DNA from: Paulinella micropora
Lineage: Eukaryota > Cercozoa > Imbricatea > Euglyphida
Assembly: GCA_009731375.1 (NCBI GenBank)
Contig: BJOX01000293.1
Location: 71,804-106,887 of the forward strand
Length of the DNA stretch: 35,084 nucleotides
Direction: 5' to 3'
The first letter of the stretch is position 1, and every line of letters begins with the position of its first letter. Below the pieces are notes generated by a model. That model was given only the letters and a program-made list of their open reading frames with translations, had not been told where the DNA came from and did not search any database. This document shows, one piece after another, positions 10,585 to 20,315 of the stretch. Made by a program: the position numbers and the translations under genes.

Positions 10585-13500
10585 TCACTGCCTTCGTCGT
10601 CTGGCGCGGATTTCTTTGCCTGGTGGAGGACCACCAACAAAAGTCAGATCGAACTTTGACTGTTCGAGAATGTCCCAGATCTTATTAGGGATTCCGCCCA
10701 ACGATAATTCAAAAGGGACATCAAGCACTCCTCTTGGCAGTGTCTGAATGGTCCACGCAGTGTAATCCTTGTCTCTGGGAGTAATTGTATCATCCCATGT
10801 CTCGAGACTTTTTGCGTCTTTATATACTGGCAGATAATGTCTTGCCTTTGGATCCTCAACCGGGTCCATACTTCTCCAGAACTGGAGTATCGGTTGTACT
10901 ATCTTTGCGGCTGATGATATTTTGAGTGTCCGTGTGACACGCATCTGTCGTGGGACCGCCACGACCCGCATCAAGTATAAGTCTGAGAGAGTGTCATCAG
11001 CGACATGTTGTTCCGCTGGTCTCATCAGATAGAAAACATTTTTCACCCATGCGATGGTTGCTATCGCATCGCCTTCCTTCCATCGCTCATGGACAATCTC
11101 AACGTTGCCCGCGTTTGGGTCAGTGTCCGTCCCCTCCTCCTCCTGGTGGACGTCCTTTGATCTCATCGACCTCATCGCCTTCCTCGGTTGGTCGTTGATA
11201 AGATCATTCCGCGCTCTCCTTAGCTGCGCCTCTGTGATCTTCTCCTTCTTTCCGCTATGCTCTCGCGGAGACTTGGACTGAGTCCCCACCGCGCTTATGC
11301 GGTCAGTCTTCTCCTTGCTGTCCACCTCACTCTCCTCCTTCTCAGCTATCGGTGCCCGATAAGCATCGTCTTGGTCTATGCCAGCCTCCTTGTGGATGGG
11401 CGGCACCTCTTTGAAATCATCCTTCATCCGTTTTAACGCCTCCTCAACGGATTCATCTTCCAGTAAGAAGGGATCATACTTAATCAGCCTTCTTACATTC
11501 ACAATTTGCACCTTCCCTCTACCCCTGATCTTGTAATTCAGAGGTCCCGTCTGTTCCATAATCTGATAAGGTCCTTTCCAGTGAGTGAACAGCTTAGAGC
11601 TGACTCCCTTCGGGACTTGAGGATGGTACAATAGTACAATATCCCCGACCTGGAACTTGATCTGATCCAAGTGCGCTTGTCGCACCCCTTCAGCATCAGT
11701 CTTTCGGCGCTCCGCCTCTCTATGCGCCCTGACTATTTGTTCCGCCTCCATCTTCACTCTAAGTCTCATCCCAAACAACTCATCCGCATCCGCCCAAGTG
11801 TCTTTTGGGTGAAGGAGCGAAGTCGGGATATCAGGCTCACGCCCATATACTAACTGATATGGCGAGATTGAGCTCTTCGAGCCTCCTAACGCCGTAGAGG
11901 GTAGACAGTTCATTGCAAACGCAAATGATGGTGCTGCCTCGACCCATGCTCTTTGATTCTCCTTCTTCGTGCAATACATCTTTAGCGAGGCTTTGAGGGG
12001 TCTGTGTACCCGCTCGATTTTCCCATTTGCTCGCGGGTTATAGGCAGTAACATATTGCCATTTCATCCCGTAATACTTAGATAGTTTGTCGATGACCTCG
12101 TTATTAAAGTCCGAGCCTCGATCAGAACATATCTTTCTTGGTACTCCGATCTGTGAGATGATCCTATCGATCAGCGCCTCGGCCGTCGTCTTGCCGGTAA
12201 CGTCTTTGACAGGGATGATCCACACATAGTTGGTGGCTCTGTCAATAGCCGTAAGGAGGTATTTGTAACCATCCTTCGATTCTGGGAAAGGTCCCACATG
12301 ATCAATGTGTATAAACTCAAACATCCCCGCATGAAGAGGAAATTCGCCAATCAGGCCGAAATTTGCCTTCAGTGGTGTTTTGTTTATCTTGCACGGGATG
12401 CATGCATCCACCGCCTGATCTATCTCCTCCTTCATCTTCTTCCACCAGAATCGCCTCGCTACGAACATATGAGTTCGTTGTCGACCCGGATGCGCCAAAA
12501 GTGGGCAATTGTGGGCTGCGACAAATATAAATCGTCTCAGACTCTCCGGTACCCAAAGGGTCCATTTGTCCGGCTGTGACGCATAGCGACCGTGAAGGCC
12601 CTTGTACCACAGTAGACCATCTCTCCATCCCATCTCCTTCATCTGATCTTTGATCGCTTTCGTCATCCGTAGCTCATCCGGGTTCTGATATAACTGTATC
12701 AGTTCTTTAAACTCCGGATCTTGAGCCTGTTGTTGCCTCCATGCGGTAGGCGAGGCTATATGGATAGTACCATCTTCTAGCCGTACCCCGATTCTTTCCG
12801 GGTCATCGTCTAGGTCACTTCTCCGCTCTTGAGGAGGCTCCGCATAAACTTCCTGCGTCTCCTCTTCCTCTCTTATGTTCGCCTTCGCATTCTCATATAC
12901 CTCATAGGACCACTCAGCGTCCTCCTGGGTATGTAGCTCACAACATATCCCGTGATCCGGGCCTTGTGGACTGTACCGTAGACCTGTGCGGTCATATCGG
13001 ACTCCACTCGCCATCTCCATCGCCTCAATGTGGCTGACCTCATACACCTTGTCAGTGGACAAGTCTTCCATCTCCACCGTGGACACCAACGCCGATACTT
13101 CTGAGTTAAACTCTAGCCTAGAGAGGCTATCAGCGACCACATTTCGCTTTCCCGGTAGATGGACCATTGTAAAATCGAAACAAGACAAGAACGCTTGCCA
13201 CCGCGCCAGCCGTCCCGTCTGTTCATGATTCATCAACCATAACAGGTTATGATGATCAGTTCTGACAGTAAATTGAGGTCCTCCCCACAAATACTCTCTG
13301 AGCCTCTTGAGGGCCCATACTACCGCCAACGCCTCTCTTTGCCTTGTGCAATAGTTTCTCTCCGCCGCACACAACTTCCTACTAATAAACATGATTGGGC
13401 GTAATTTCTTCTCCTCATCCTCTTGTTGTAATACAGCCCCAATCGCAAACTTAGATGCGTCTGTATCGACTACGAATTGTTTCGTAAAGTCGGGCATCGT

Positions 13501-16398
13501 TAACACCAGTCCTCCGTCTTTCGGGTCTTTGTAAATGAGATCTTTGAGCGCATGAAACGCTTGCAAAGCCTCTTCGCCCCACTTCTCAAAGTCTCCAAAA
13601 TCTATCATTTTCTCCAACTTAGCCCGTGTTGCACCCCAATCGGGTATAAACTGGCTATAGTATTGCGCCATCGCAAGGAATGAGTGCAATTCAGTGCGGT
13701 TCTTCGGTATCGGTCGATTCATAATCTCCTCCCTCTTCTCTTTGGATATCGAGACTCGATTATGGGAGATCTCGTACCCTAAGTATGTCACACTCGTCTT
13801 GGCAAGTTGACACTTCTTTAGATTGCACTTCAGGCCAAAAGCTCCGATGCGCCTGAATATATCGGACAAATGATCGATATGCTCCTCCATTGTGTTAGAG
13901 TATACGATAATGTCATCGATATAGCAAAATGCATATTCTCCCGCCTTCTGTCCCCGCCTTCTCATAAAGCCACCGTCAGACAAATCATCGTACTGACTGC
14001 TCAACATCTTCTGCATCGCCTTCTGGAAAAGTCCTGGGGCTTGCTTGAGGCCCATCGGAAGCACTTTCCATTGGTATATTTCCATACCCACCACAAACGC
14101 CGTCAGCCATCTGGACTTTTCCTCCAGTGGTATCTGCCAGAAGCCATTCTTAAGGTCAATGACCGAATAGAATTTTGCATTCCGCAGTACTCTCCTTCCT
14201 TCTTCTAATGTCGGGAGAGGATTTCTCTCTTCCTCCAGCACCTTGTTAACACGAGCATAGTTAACTGTCAGGCGCCATTCTCCTCCTGGCTTCGGCACTA
14301 TTCTCGGTTGTGAGACTATTGAGGATGTTGATCTCTCAATAAAGTCCTCATTGAGCAGCTGTCTTGCTAGCTCCTCCGCTATCTTCGCCTCATGTATACT
14401 CAAATTCGCCCTTCGTGGTGCCGGTGACGGCTCCGCACCCGGTATTTTGTAAATAACCGCAGTGAAATCTTCAGGCTTGACACCACCTGCATGTGGAGGG
14501 TCAAAAATTTCCTTGTTCGCCTCTAATTTGGCTTTTAAAAGCTCCTTCTCCTTCTCCGTGCCTACTCCTTCTTCCAATATTTTCCGCGCCGCCTCTTGAA
14601 AATCTTCATCAGACATCTGCTTATGCTGCTTGAGGGGTTCTCTGTCCTCCTCCAAGCCTAAGTCCTCTTCCGAGACATCATCTAGGCCCGTCTTTTCATA
14701 CGTGACCGTGTCCGGCTCATCATCTTTACCGAGCTCCACCAGCATGTCAATGAGTCTCGCGTATTGCAAAGGAGCTTTACGGGTGTAAAAACCATCAAAG
14801 CATGTGAATGCTTGCGGTATCAATTTCAACTTGTCGAGGTCTCTGAGCTTCCGCTTGTATGCACTGCTCTGCTCACGAGTTCCCATACGACAAGCCACCA
14901 CTAGCTGTTGCTTGCGAGAGGGTACCGGTATAGGATGATCAATAAGCCGGTCCCTTATTTCCTGCGCCCATATCGCCTTCTCATTATATGGCAGGATAAT
15001 AGTATACGGCTTATTATTTTCGAATAAAGTCCGTAAGCATTTCTTCACTTCAGACAGTGAACGCGGCCACGTGGGCTCGTCACCCCAGAAATCAGTAATA
15101 AAACTTTTAATAGTTTCTGGTGGAGTATCCGGGATTCGCCCCGTTCTCCTTGGTACAAACGCCTCCCTTTTTTCTTCTCCTACTTTCGCATGGAAACAGT
15201 ATCCGTTAGTAATATGGACATCTGTTCCTACTCCTTCCGCGAATCTCGCCAACGACGGGCTTCTTTGTGCGACACATATAATCTCCTCCTTTCGCTTCTC
15301 GATTAAGTCATCAATAGACTTTTTGTCCCAATGGCATGTCGGAACTGTGACAGTGCACACTTGGGATTCCCAATTGTCGGTCCAGGACAGTTCATCCGGT
15401 CTTACGACATGGGGGTGAACGTACACCTCAAGTGCCTCATGTGCGATGGCCATCTTTTTGTGATCCGTCGCTAGACTCAGCTCATAAGCCTCATAAGAGT
15501 CAGTAGCGTTGAAGGGATCAATATCGTTCTCTTCTCCTCTTTTTACTCCATATATCACTCGCCGTGCGGCGCAATCAATCACAGCCCCCATCGTAGCCAA
15601 TTGGTCATACGATAGTAATATTGACCCGTGGTAACCGGGGACGACATAGAGGTCCATACGGTATACTCGTGCGGATTTCAATTTAAAGGTCAGTGTGATG
15701 ATTCCCGTGATATCCGTCCGGCTGCTCACTCCTTTGAGAGTGCCCGTTGACTTTTTCATATTTCCGTCCACCCAGTCCCGGTATCGATTAAAAAACTTCC
15801 TGCCGACAATATTAATATTCGCCATCGTATCATTACCAACTTTTAATATTGTCTTCAATGTTTCACAATAAAGTTCCGTATAACACAGAGCATCGGGCCT
15901 GTGTATATTGGCTGCGAGAACAAGAACTTTACGTTCCAAATTTTGGAGTCTTGTCTCTAAGTTTTTCAACTCCTCCTTCTTCTCCTCCTGCTTCACCTCA
16001 TTAACATTTTTATTATTCTGCGGTACTGGTGCGTTTACTATTTGAGCGACATTGTCTTGTGGTACTTGAGTACACACATTGTCTTTTTGCTCGCCACCCG
16101 CCGCGACCGTAGACATTGAGTCTGTTCGTGGTTGTTTGCTTGGCCGAGGCGATACGTCTGCCATTGGCCTCCTCGCCTCCATCGCAAGTCTCGCCTTCCT
16201 ATTTGCATCAGTTATCATTGGTAACCGTGCTGTATGAACGGGTATGAGACTACCTTGGGGCTGCAGTCTCTGTGTACCCACATCTTTGTTTTCACATAGA
16301 GGAAGCGTTGGCCCAGTCTGCACAACAGCATTAGAAAGCACTGTGACTTTAGGGTTAAACTTCACAGTCTTCTCCTTCCTCTCTTCTTCCCCCTCCAG
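10585..16398 (-). CDS. pol: Pol polyprotein: protease, reverse transcriptase, RNase H, integrase
   Basis: The frame is open from just after the Gag stop to the TGA at 10587-10585, and is in the same frame as Gag. Numbering from the GTG codon at 16365 (1926 residues), there is a coiled-coil-like linker (about 115-150) and a retropepsin-like domain (about 165-275) ending in GSILLSYDQLATMGAVID; its active-site triplet reads DTM instead of DTG/DSG. Reverse transcriptase follows (about 675-890; VIDLKNGFWQIPL and catalytic YIDD near 815). RNase H has DTDAS near 968 and TDHHNLLWL. Integrase has an HHCC zinc site from about 1285 (HNCPLLAH, CIPC), then catalytic Asp in HIDHVG, Asp in CSDRGSDF and Glu in GKIERVH (about 1354, 1415 and 1450), then a GPY-type module near 1600. 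About 300 C-terminal residues match no domain I recognise; no chromodomain is evident. The first ATG is about 50 codons in, so expression probably depends on UGA readthrough. Confidence 0.93.
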   Translation of the reverse strand: MEGEEERKEKTVKFNPKVTVLSNAVVQTGPTLPLCENKDVGTQRLQPQGSLIPVHTARLPMITDANRKARLAMEARRPMADVSPRPSKQPRTDSMSTVAAGGEQKDNVCTQVPQDNVAQIVNAPVPQNNKNVNEVKQEEKKEELKNLETRLQNLERKVLVLAANIHRPDALCYTELYCETLKTILKVGNDTMANINIVGRKFFNRYRDWVDGNMKKSTGTLKGVSSRTDITGIITLTFKLKSARVYRMDLYVVPGYHGSILLSYDQLATMGAVIDCAARRVIYGVKRGEENDIDPFNATDSYEAYELSLATDHKKMAIAHEALEVYVHPHVVRPDELSWTDNWESQVCTVTVPTCHWDKKSIDDLIEKRKEEIICVAQRSPSLARFAEGVGTDVHITNGYCFHAKVGEEKREAFVPRRTGRIPDTPPETIKSFITDFWGDEPTWPRSLSEVKKCLRTLFENNKPYTIILPYNEKAIWAQEIRDRLIDHPIPVPSRKQQLVVACRMGTREQSSAYKRKLRDLDKLKLIPQAFTCFDGFYTRKAPLQYARLIDMLVELGKDDEPDTVTYEKTGLDDVSEEDLGLEEDREPLKQHKQMSDEDFQEAARKILEEGVGTEKEKELLKAKLEANKEIFDPPHAGGVKPEDFTAVIYKIPGAEPSPAPRRANLSIHEAKIAEELARQLLNEDFIERSTSSIVSQPRIVPKPGGEWRLTVNYARVNKVLEEERNPLPTLEEGRRVLRNAKFYSVIDLKNGFWQIPLEEKSRWLTAFVVGMEIYQWKVLPMGLKQAPGLFQKAMQKMLSSQYDDLSDGGFMRRRGQKAGEYAFCYIDDIIVYSNTMEEHIDHLSDIFRRIGAFGLKCNLKKCQLAKTSVTYLGYEISHNRVSISKEKREEIMNRPIPKNRTELHSFLAMAQYYSQFIPDWGATRAKLEKMIDFGDFEKWGEEALQAFHALKDLIYKDPKDGGLVLTMPDFTKQFVVDTDASKFAIGAVLQQEDEEKKLRPIMFISRKLCAAERNYCTRQREALAVVWALKRLREYLWGGPQFTVRTDHHNLLWLMNHEQTGRLARWQAFLSCFDFTMVHLPGKRNVVADSLSRLEFNSEVSALVSTVEMEDLSTDKVYEVSHIEAMEMASGVRYDRTGLRYSPQGPDHGICCELHTQEDAEWSYEVYENAKANIREEEETQEVYAEPPQERRSDLDDDPERIGVRLEDGTIHIASPTAWRQQQAQDPEFKELIQLYQNPDELRMTKAIKDQMKEMGWRDGLLWYKGLHGRYASQPDKWTLWVPESLRRFIFVAAHNCPLLAHPGRQRTHMFVARRFWWKKMKEEIDQAVDACIPCKINKTPLKANFGLIGEFPLHAGMFEFIHIDHVGPFPESKDGYKYLLTAIDRATNYVWIIPVKDVTGKTTAEALIDRIISQIGVPRKICSDRGSDFNNEVIDKLSKYYGMKWQYVTAYNPRANGKIERVHRPLKASLKMYCTKKENQRAWVEAAPSFAFAMNCLPSTALGGSKSSISPYQLVYGREPDIPTSLLHPKDTWADADELFGMRLRVKMEAEQIVRAHREAERRKTDAEGVRQAHLDQIKFQVGDIVLLYHPQVPKGVSSKLFTHWKGPYQIMEQTGPLNYKIRGRGKVQIVNVRRLIKYDPFLLEDESVEEALKRMKDDFKEVPPIHKEAGIDQDDAYRAPIAEKEESEVDSKEKTDRISAVGTQSKSPREHSGKKEKITEAQLRRARNDLINDQPRKAMRSMRSKDVHQEEEGTDTDPNAGNVEIVHERWKEGDAIATIAWVKNVFYLMRPAEQHVADDTLSDLYLMRVVAVPRQMRVTRTLKISSAAKIVQPILQFWRSMDPVEDPKARHYLPVYKDAKSLETWDDTITPRDKDYTAWTIQTLPRGVLDVPFELSLGGIPNKIWDILEQSKFDLTFVGGPPPGKEIRARRRRQ

Positions 16399-16404
16399 TC
16401 ATTC
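16396..16404 (-). promoter_or_regulatory. In-frame UGA between Gag and Pol, candidate readthrough site
   Basis: Coding-strand GAA-TGA-CTG at the Gag end. Bases 19089 to 10585 form one frame of 2835 codons interrupted only by this UGA. The position, between the nucleic-acid-binding end of Gag and the protease linker, is where retroelements place recoding signals. UGA followed by CU is a known leaky context. Function is inferred; a chance nonsense mutation is the alternative. Confidence 0.6.
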
Positions 16405-19089
16405 CACCACCTCGAAACGATTACCTTGAGTAGTGTCCGGGTAGGATGACGTATCGGTCTCCGAGGCAGTGTTGCAGGCCTGAGCTCGACCGAAATTTGG
16501 GTTGGAGCTTGCCCACGAGCCTCCTCCTCCTCTGGGTGGGGGGGCTGGAGCTCGAACAGCTCTCCCTCCATAAGGGGTATATCCCCGACCTCCTCCTCTT
16601 CCTCTCTGAGGGGTTCCCTGCCACCTCGAGGCTCCTCTCCATGTTCCTCGTCCTCGTCCTCCTCCTCCTCCTCCTCGTCCTCCTGCTCCTGCTCCTCCTT
16701 CTCGTCCTCTTTGAGAGGCCTTTAAGTTCTTTTGTCTCTCCCTTTCCTCCTTCTTCTCCTTCATCCTCTTCATGTAGGTAATGATTGCCTCTCGTAACTC
16801 CTCATCATCACACATATTGGCATACCAACCTTCGTTCACAGCGGCAATCTGAAGCATATTGAAAAGGCCCGGTTCCTTGCCTTCCGTCCTGCTCAGAAAA
16901 TTTGCCCTTGCTGTTGGGTTCTGCCTATCATGATTGAAAGAGCAGTCTCTGTTCTCCATCTGTGCCTTACACTGCAAGCCCGCGAACCACCTCCAACATG
17001 CGGTCTTCAGGTCTGGCTCTCTCTGTCTCTTCCAACCGGCAACTCTGTTTGTGTACGTGGCTTGTGCGCCAACAGGTACACCGCCTGCCTGTGCCGTATG
17101 TGCCTCCGTGAGCGAGTCCATGTTTGAGCATGCACTCATCACTTCTTGAAACAGTGCTGACGGAGCAACGCTTTGAACCGTATTTTCGAACACGTGTGTC
17201 TCGAGGAAGTTCTTGGACTTCACTGAGCTAAACGTCGAGCATTGTTGTATGAGCTGAGTAAGCTTACTCGGGTTAACTGTGTGTAACGCCGAAAAGAAAT
17301 AGAGGATGATCGACTTGCGGCCATAGAATAGCCCATAGGAGGAAACTACCTCCGTAAGGGTCGCCGCCAAGCCAACAGCACTCCTCAAACTCATCGCCAC
17401 TGTCTCAAAGATTTCAAATCCTATGAGAGTACCAGTGCAGAGATGCTGGTATCCATGAGATTGAAAATATGAAATGAGTGTGGCCACCGCCAGTTCACAC
17501 TGAGCGTCTAGGCCTGTTGCATTGTTTCTCTTAATCTCCTCCTTCTTTCTCAAAAACTTGTACTGTGTCAGATCAAATCCCTCCGAGACTAGAGATTGGT
17601 CAAAAACAGTAACAAGGGCCTCGTATTCCTGCGTTTCGTCGCAAGGAAAAGCCTTCATGCAGGCATTGATCTCTTTGAGCTTGCTCAAAAGCGAAGCATC
17701 AGAGTCTTTGTCTGAGCTCGTCTTGGCATATAGCATGAGACTTGCCACTCCTCCTTTCTTCCCCTTGAAGGCATTTATGATGTTCTGTCTGTCCTTCTTC
17801 TCCGTGTTTGTGACCACCACCGTAGTTGAGCCCGAGGGTGCAGGGGCTGGTGGGGCAGGAGCTGGTGGGGTCAAATATGTCGGAGGGTGTGTCTTTGCAC
17901 CACTCACTTTTGCTTTCATTCTTTCCAGTCTCATCGTCTTCTCGAACTCCTCATTCTCTTTCGCCTTCTTCTTCTCAGATATCACCAGCTTTTGAGCATG
18001 AGTGATAAAGGCCACCAATTCAGAAGCAGATCTGAGAAAATTATATTTCTCCACATATTGGTCAACACCTGCTTTGTTGGCGACCGGTGGTGCGTTACTA
18101 AGTGATTTAAGGACAGAGTGATCCTTGGTAGGAATCCATCTCTTCCATGCCTCCTTGTGCAGTAACGCACCCATCAACAGTCTGATCTTGGTCAGAACTC
18201 TGTCGGTCTTCTCTAACTCATCAATCACAGGATGAGTTTCTCCTGCTGCCTTAATGCTTTTTTCCATCTCTGCCTTCCCCTCCTCCAAGGCCTTTATTTC
18301 CATTGTAAAAAAATGAAATATGCCACTCGAGTTTTTCGAACCCAGATTGGTCTTCATTTTTGTTACATCGACTGCCTCCTGACCAGTCGCGAGGAATCTG
18401 GCCGTTGCTCTTGGGTTTGTGTACTGGAGGTAACCCTCACATCGTGGGCCGTATGTACGTTCCCAAATCAGGGTTTGAGTGTACACCCCAAAGATAGCAT
18501 CGAGTAATTCAAGGTGGGTGTGTGTGTCCCCAAACTTGATATGCTGTATCTTCTTTCTCTCTTCTGGATCAGAGACCAGTTTGCCGAGGAGCTGTGCTGT
18601 GTTTGATAATAGGATATAGACATCCTTTTTAGCACGACTTTTCTCTCTTCTTTGATCCTGAGGGATCCACACATAGGTATCCTTCTCTACCCCCATCTTG
18701 TTATCAAACTCTTCTTTAGTGAGGTCATAGTGGTCTTGCACCCACTGTTGTTCCTCCACTGTGATCTCCTCTCCATCACTATGAATCAAGTCGATCATTT
18801 TTCGTCCTCCTCCTCCCGTGTAGGCAGGTGGTAAGGGATTACCATATGCTCCTCCTCCTCCCGTCTCTTCTTGTTCAAATCCTCCTTCTTCGTCTCCTCC
18901 ATATCTTCCTTCATCATCCCAGCCCTCTTCTACTCCTCCTCCTCCTCCTTCATCTCCTCCTCCTCCTTCATTCAATCCTCCTCCTCCTCCTTCATTCAAT
19001 CCTCTTCCTCCTCCTCCTCCTGCTTCTTCTTCTTCTCTTCTTTGATCTGCCTCCGAGAATTCACTCACTTCGGCGGTCTCTGTCGACAT
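16399..19089 (-). CDS. gag: Gag-like structural protein with CCCH-type finger and RGG-rich tail
   Basis: This 896-residue frame starts at an ATG (19089-19087) and ends at the UGA at 16401-16399. In order it has an acidic Gly-rich N terminus (about residues 22-85, made by GGA repeats), a large, mostly helical-looking central region with no recognised motif (presumed capsid), and a Pro-rich linker (about 405-425). Near residues 695-720 is a cysteine cluster, C-x8-C-x8-C-x3-H (CWRWFAGLQC...CSFNH). The C terminus is basic and RG/GG-rich (about 780-870). The Cys cluster plus RGG tail stand where a CCHC zinc knuckle normally sits, so I infer they bind genomic RNA. The Gag identity rests mainly on position before Pol in the same frame. 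Confidence 0.8.
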   Translation of the reverse strand: MSTETAEVSEFSEADQRREEEEAGGGGGRGLNEGGGGGLNEGGGGDEGGGGGVEEGWDDEGRYGGDEEGGFEQEETGGGGAYGNPLPPAYTGGGGRKMIDLIHSDGEEITVEEQQWVQDHYDLTKEEFDNKMGVEKDTYVWIPQDQRREKSRAKKDVYILLSNTAQLLGKLVSDPEERKKIQHIKFGDTHTHLELLDAIFGVYTQTLIWERTYGPRCEGYLQYTNPRATARFLATGQEAVDVTKMKTNLGSKNSSGIFHFFTMEIKALEEGKAEMEKSIKAAGETHPVIDELEKTDRVLTKIRLLMGALLHKEAWKRWIPTKDHSVLKSLSNAPPVANKAGVDQYVEKYNFLRSASELVAFITHAQKLVISEKKKAKENEEFEKTMRLERMKAKVSGAKTHPPTYLTPPAPAPPAPAPSGSTTVVVTNTEKKDRQNIINAFKGKKGGVASLMLYAKTSSDKDSDASLLSKLKEINACMKAFPCDETQEYEALVTVFDQSLVSEGFDLTQYKFLRKKEEIKRNNATGLDAQCELAVATLISYFQSHGYQHLCTGTLIGFEIFETVAMSLRSAVGLAATLTEVVSSYGLFYGRKSIILYFFSALHTVNPSKLTQLIQQCSTFSSVKSKNFLETHVFENTVQSVAPSALFQEVMSACSNMDSLTEAHTAQAGGVPVGAQATYTNRVAGWKRQREPDLKTACWRWFAGLQCKAQMENRDCSFNHDRQNPTARANFLSRTEGKEPGLFNMLQIAAVNEGWYANMCDDEELREAIITYMKRMKEKKEERERQKNLKASQRGREGGAGAGGRGGGGGGRGRGTWRGASRWQGTPQRGRGGGRGYTPYGGRAVRAPAPPPRGGGGSWASSNPNFGRAQACNTASETDTSSYPDTTQGNRFEVVE

Positions 19090-19855
19090 GATGTCGTAGT
19101 AGTGATCAACAGGAGGACAGTGTCAGCTCCTATGTTTGGTTTTTGTTCGTTTGTGTTCTGTTCCTCCTTCAGTCGATTGACTAGTGAAGAGAGAAACTAA
19201 TAGAGAGGGTAGGATAAGATTCCCTGTCCTCTATGAAACACTGTTTGTATGTTTGTTTTTGTTTGAGAAAAATAGTCTTTGAGACTTTCTCCGATTTCTT
19301 GTTCTCCTTACTCAGATTACTTTCTCCTCCTTCTTTTCTATATTGTATCTAGTATGAGGCACTTGGACCTACACACAGATAGTAATAGAGAAGCTAGAAA
19401 AGCTCTCCTTGAGAAGTCGACAGTCGGTCGGATAGGTTCTCAGACCTACCTTTAGAAAACGATCAGAGATTTGCAAAAATACTCTGACGTATGTGTGAGA
19501 TAATGCAGATAAATGCACAAACTAGAAGGGTAGAGTGTTGTGCTCCTGTCCCTATGCTTGTTTGTGTTTTGTGTGTGTTCCTTCACTCTTCTGTCCACCT
19601 CCTTCTTCTTGGTCTCTGTGTGAGAACAGCAAGAACGACAGAGAGTTTGTATCTGATGTCTCCTTGTGAGCACACAGATACTGATTGGGCTAGAGGGTAC
19701 GAGACACCTGCTTGAGACCAATCAAATTATTTGTTTTGTGAAAGAGTTATGAGGGAGCTGTGTTGGAGTATTTGTTTTCGTCTGACGTCCCCGTGTGAGA
19801 CAGGTCAGTGAAAATTCACTCTGTTGCCTGTGTGGCAAAGCAGAAAGAAATCACC
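19090..19855 (-). other. 5' leader of the retrotransposon
   Basis: Noncoding stretch between the primer binding site and the Gag ATG. It holds loosely repeated GT/T-rich motifs, for example GCTCCTATG near 19126 and GCTCCTGTCC near 19541. It is expected to hold packaging signals, but none is identifiable by eye. A 89-codon open frame (19452-19721) shows nothing recognisable. Confidence 0.55.
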
Positions 19856-19873
19856 CTAGTGATGTGGACTCCA
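19856..19873 (-). other. Candidate primer binding site
   Basis: On the coding strand TGGAGTCCACATCACTAG starts two bases after the 5' LTR. TGG is the expected complement of a tRNA CCA end. I could not match the rest to a specific tRNA. Confidence 0.5.
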
Positions 19874-19875
19874 AA

Positions 19876-20112
19876 TGTAATGCCCCCAACGATAGCTCGT
19901 AAAAAGTCGGTAATACAACCAAACACAGTCCTCAAGAATGAGAATGATGTCTCGTTGTATTAGCTCAGTGAAGCCAAAAAGGAAAACGGCAACAGACCAG
20001 GAATAAAATGGCATCAGGTCCAATCCGGACAAATAATACTGAAAAACAAGCTGGTGCACCTGTCACCAGGAAAAGGTACTTTTTACCGGCTATCCGGGGG
20101 GTGATGCCTACA
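19876..20112 (-). repeat. 5' LTR of the retrotransposon
   Basis: 237-bp direct copy of 9505-9741 with TG...CA ends. It is followed on the plus strand by TAAG, the right half of the target-site duplication. Confidence 0.93.
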
Positions 20113-20315
20113 TAAGTAATGGCTCTAACACACTTAGTGTGACCGTTATACTGCCGGCCCATGTAACGGTAACTATTGATCTTTGAAAGACTCGCCATCG
20201 GGAACCTTTACCGATCCCTTTCAGGATCACTCCTGGCTACTCTAGCAAGACTGTCTCGCAGTAAGGAAACGCACTTTAACAACTCGTATAAGTAAGAGAA
20301 CTGAACTAACCGCGG
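20113..20315. other. Right target flank, no gene seen
   Basis: About 200 bp of mixed sequence between the full retrotransposon and the next LTR copy. Its last four bases are GCGG. Confidence 0.5.

Larger units (their letters stand above)
9505..20112 (-). mobile_element. Full-length Ty3/gypsy-type LTR retrotransposon (10,608 bp)
   Basis: Direct 237-bp LTRs with TG...CA ends bound the element, flanked by a 4-bp TAAG duplication. In coding (minus) order it has the 5' LTR, a primer-binding-site candidate, a 786-nt leader, Gag, an in-frame UGA, Pol (protease-reverse transcriptase-RNase H-integrase), an ~840-nt 3' noncoding stretch, a polypurine tract and the 3' LTR. The domain order with integrase last places it in the Ty3/gypsy group. 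The two LTRs differ at two positions (9602 and 9709 versus their partners), so insertion is recent. The reading frames are open throughout, so it may be mobile or only recently silent. Further LTR copies lie at 20316-20438 and 21149-21264. Confidence 0.93.

Noticed and set aside
19452-19721. 89-codon frame in the retrotransposon leader as an extra gene
   Set aside because: No domain is recognised and it lies in a repetitive noncoding leader. I see no evidence of translation.
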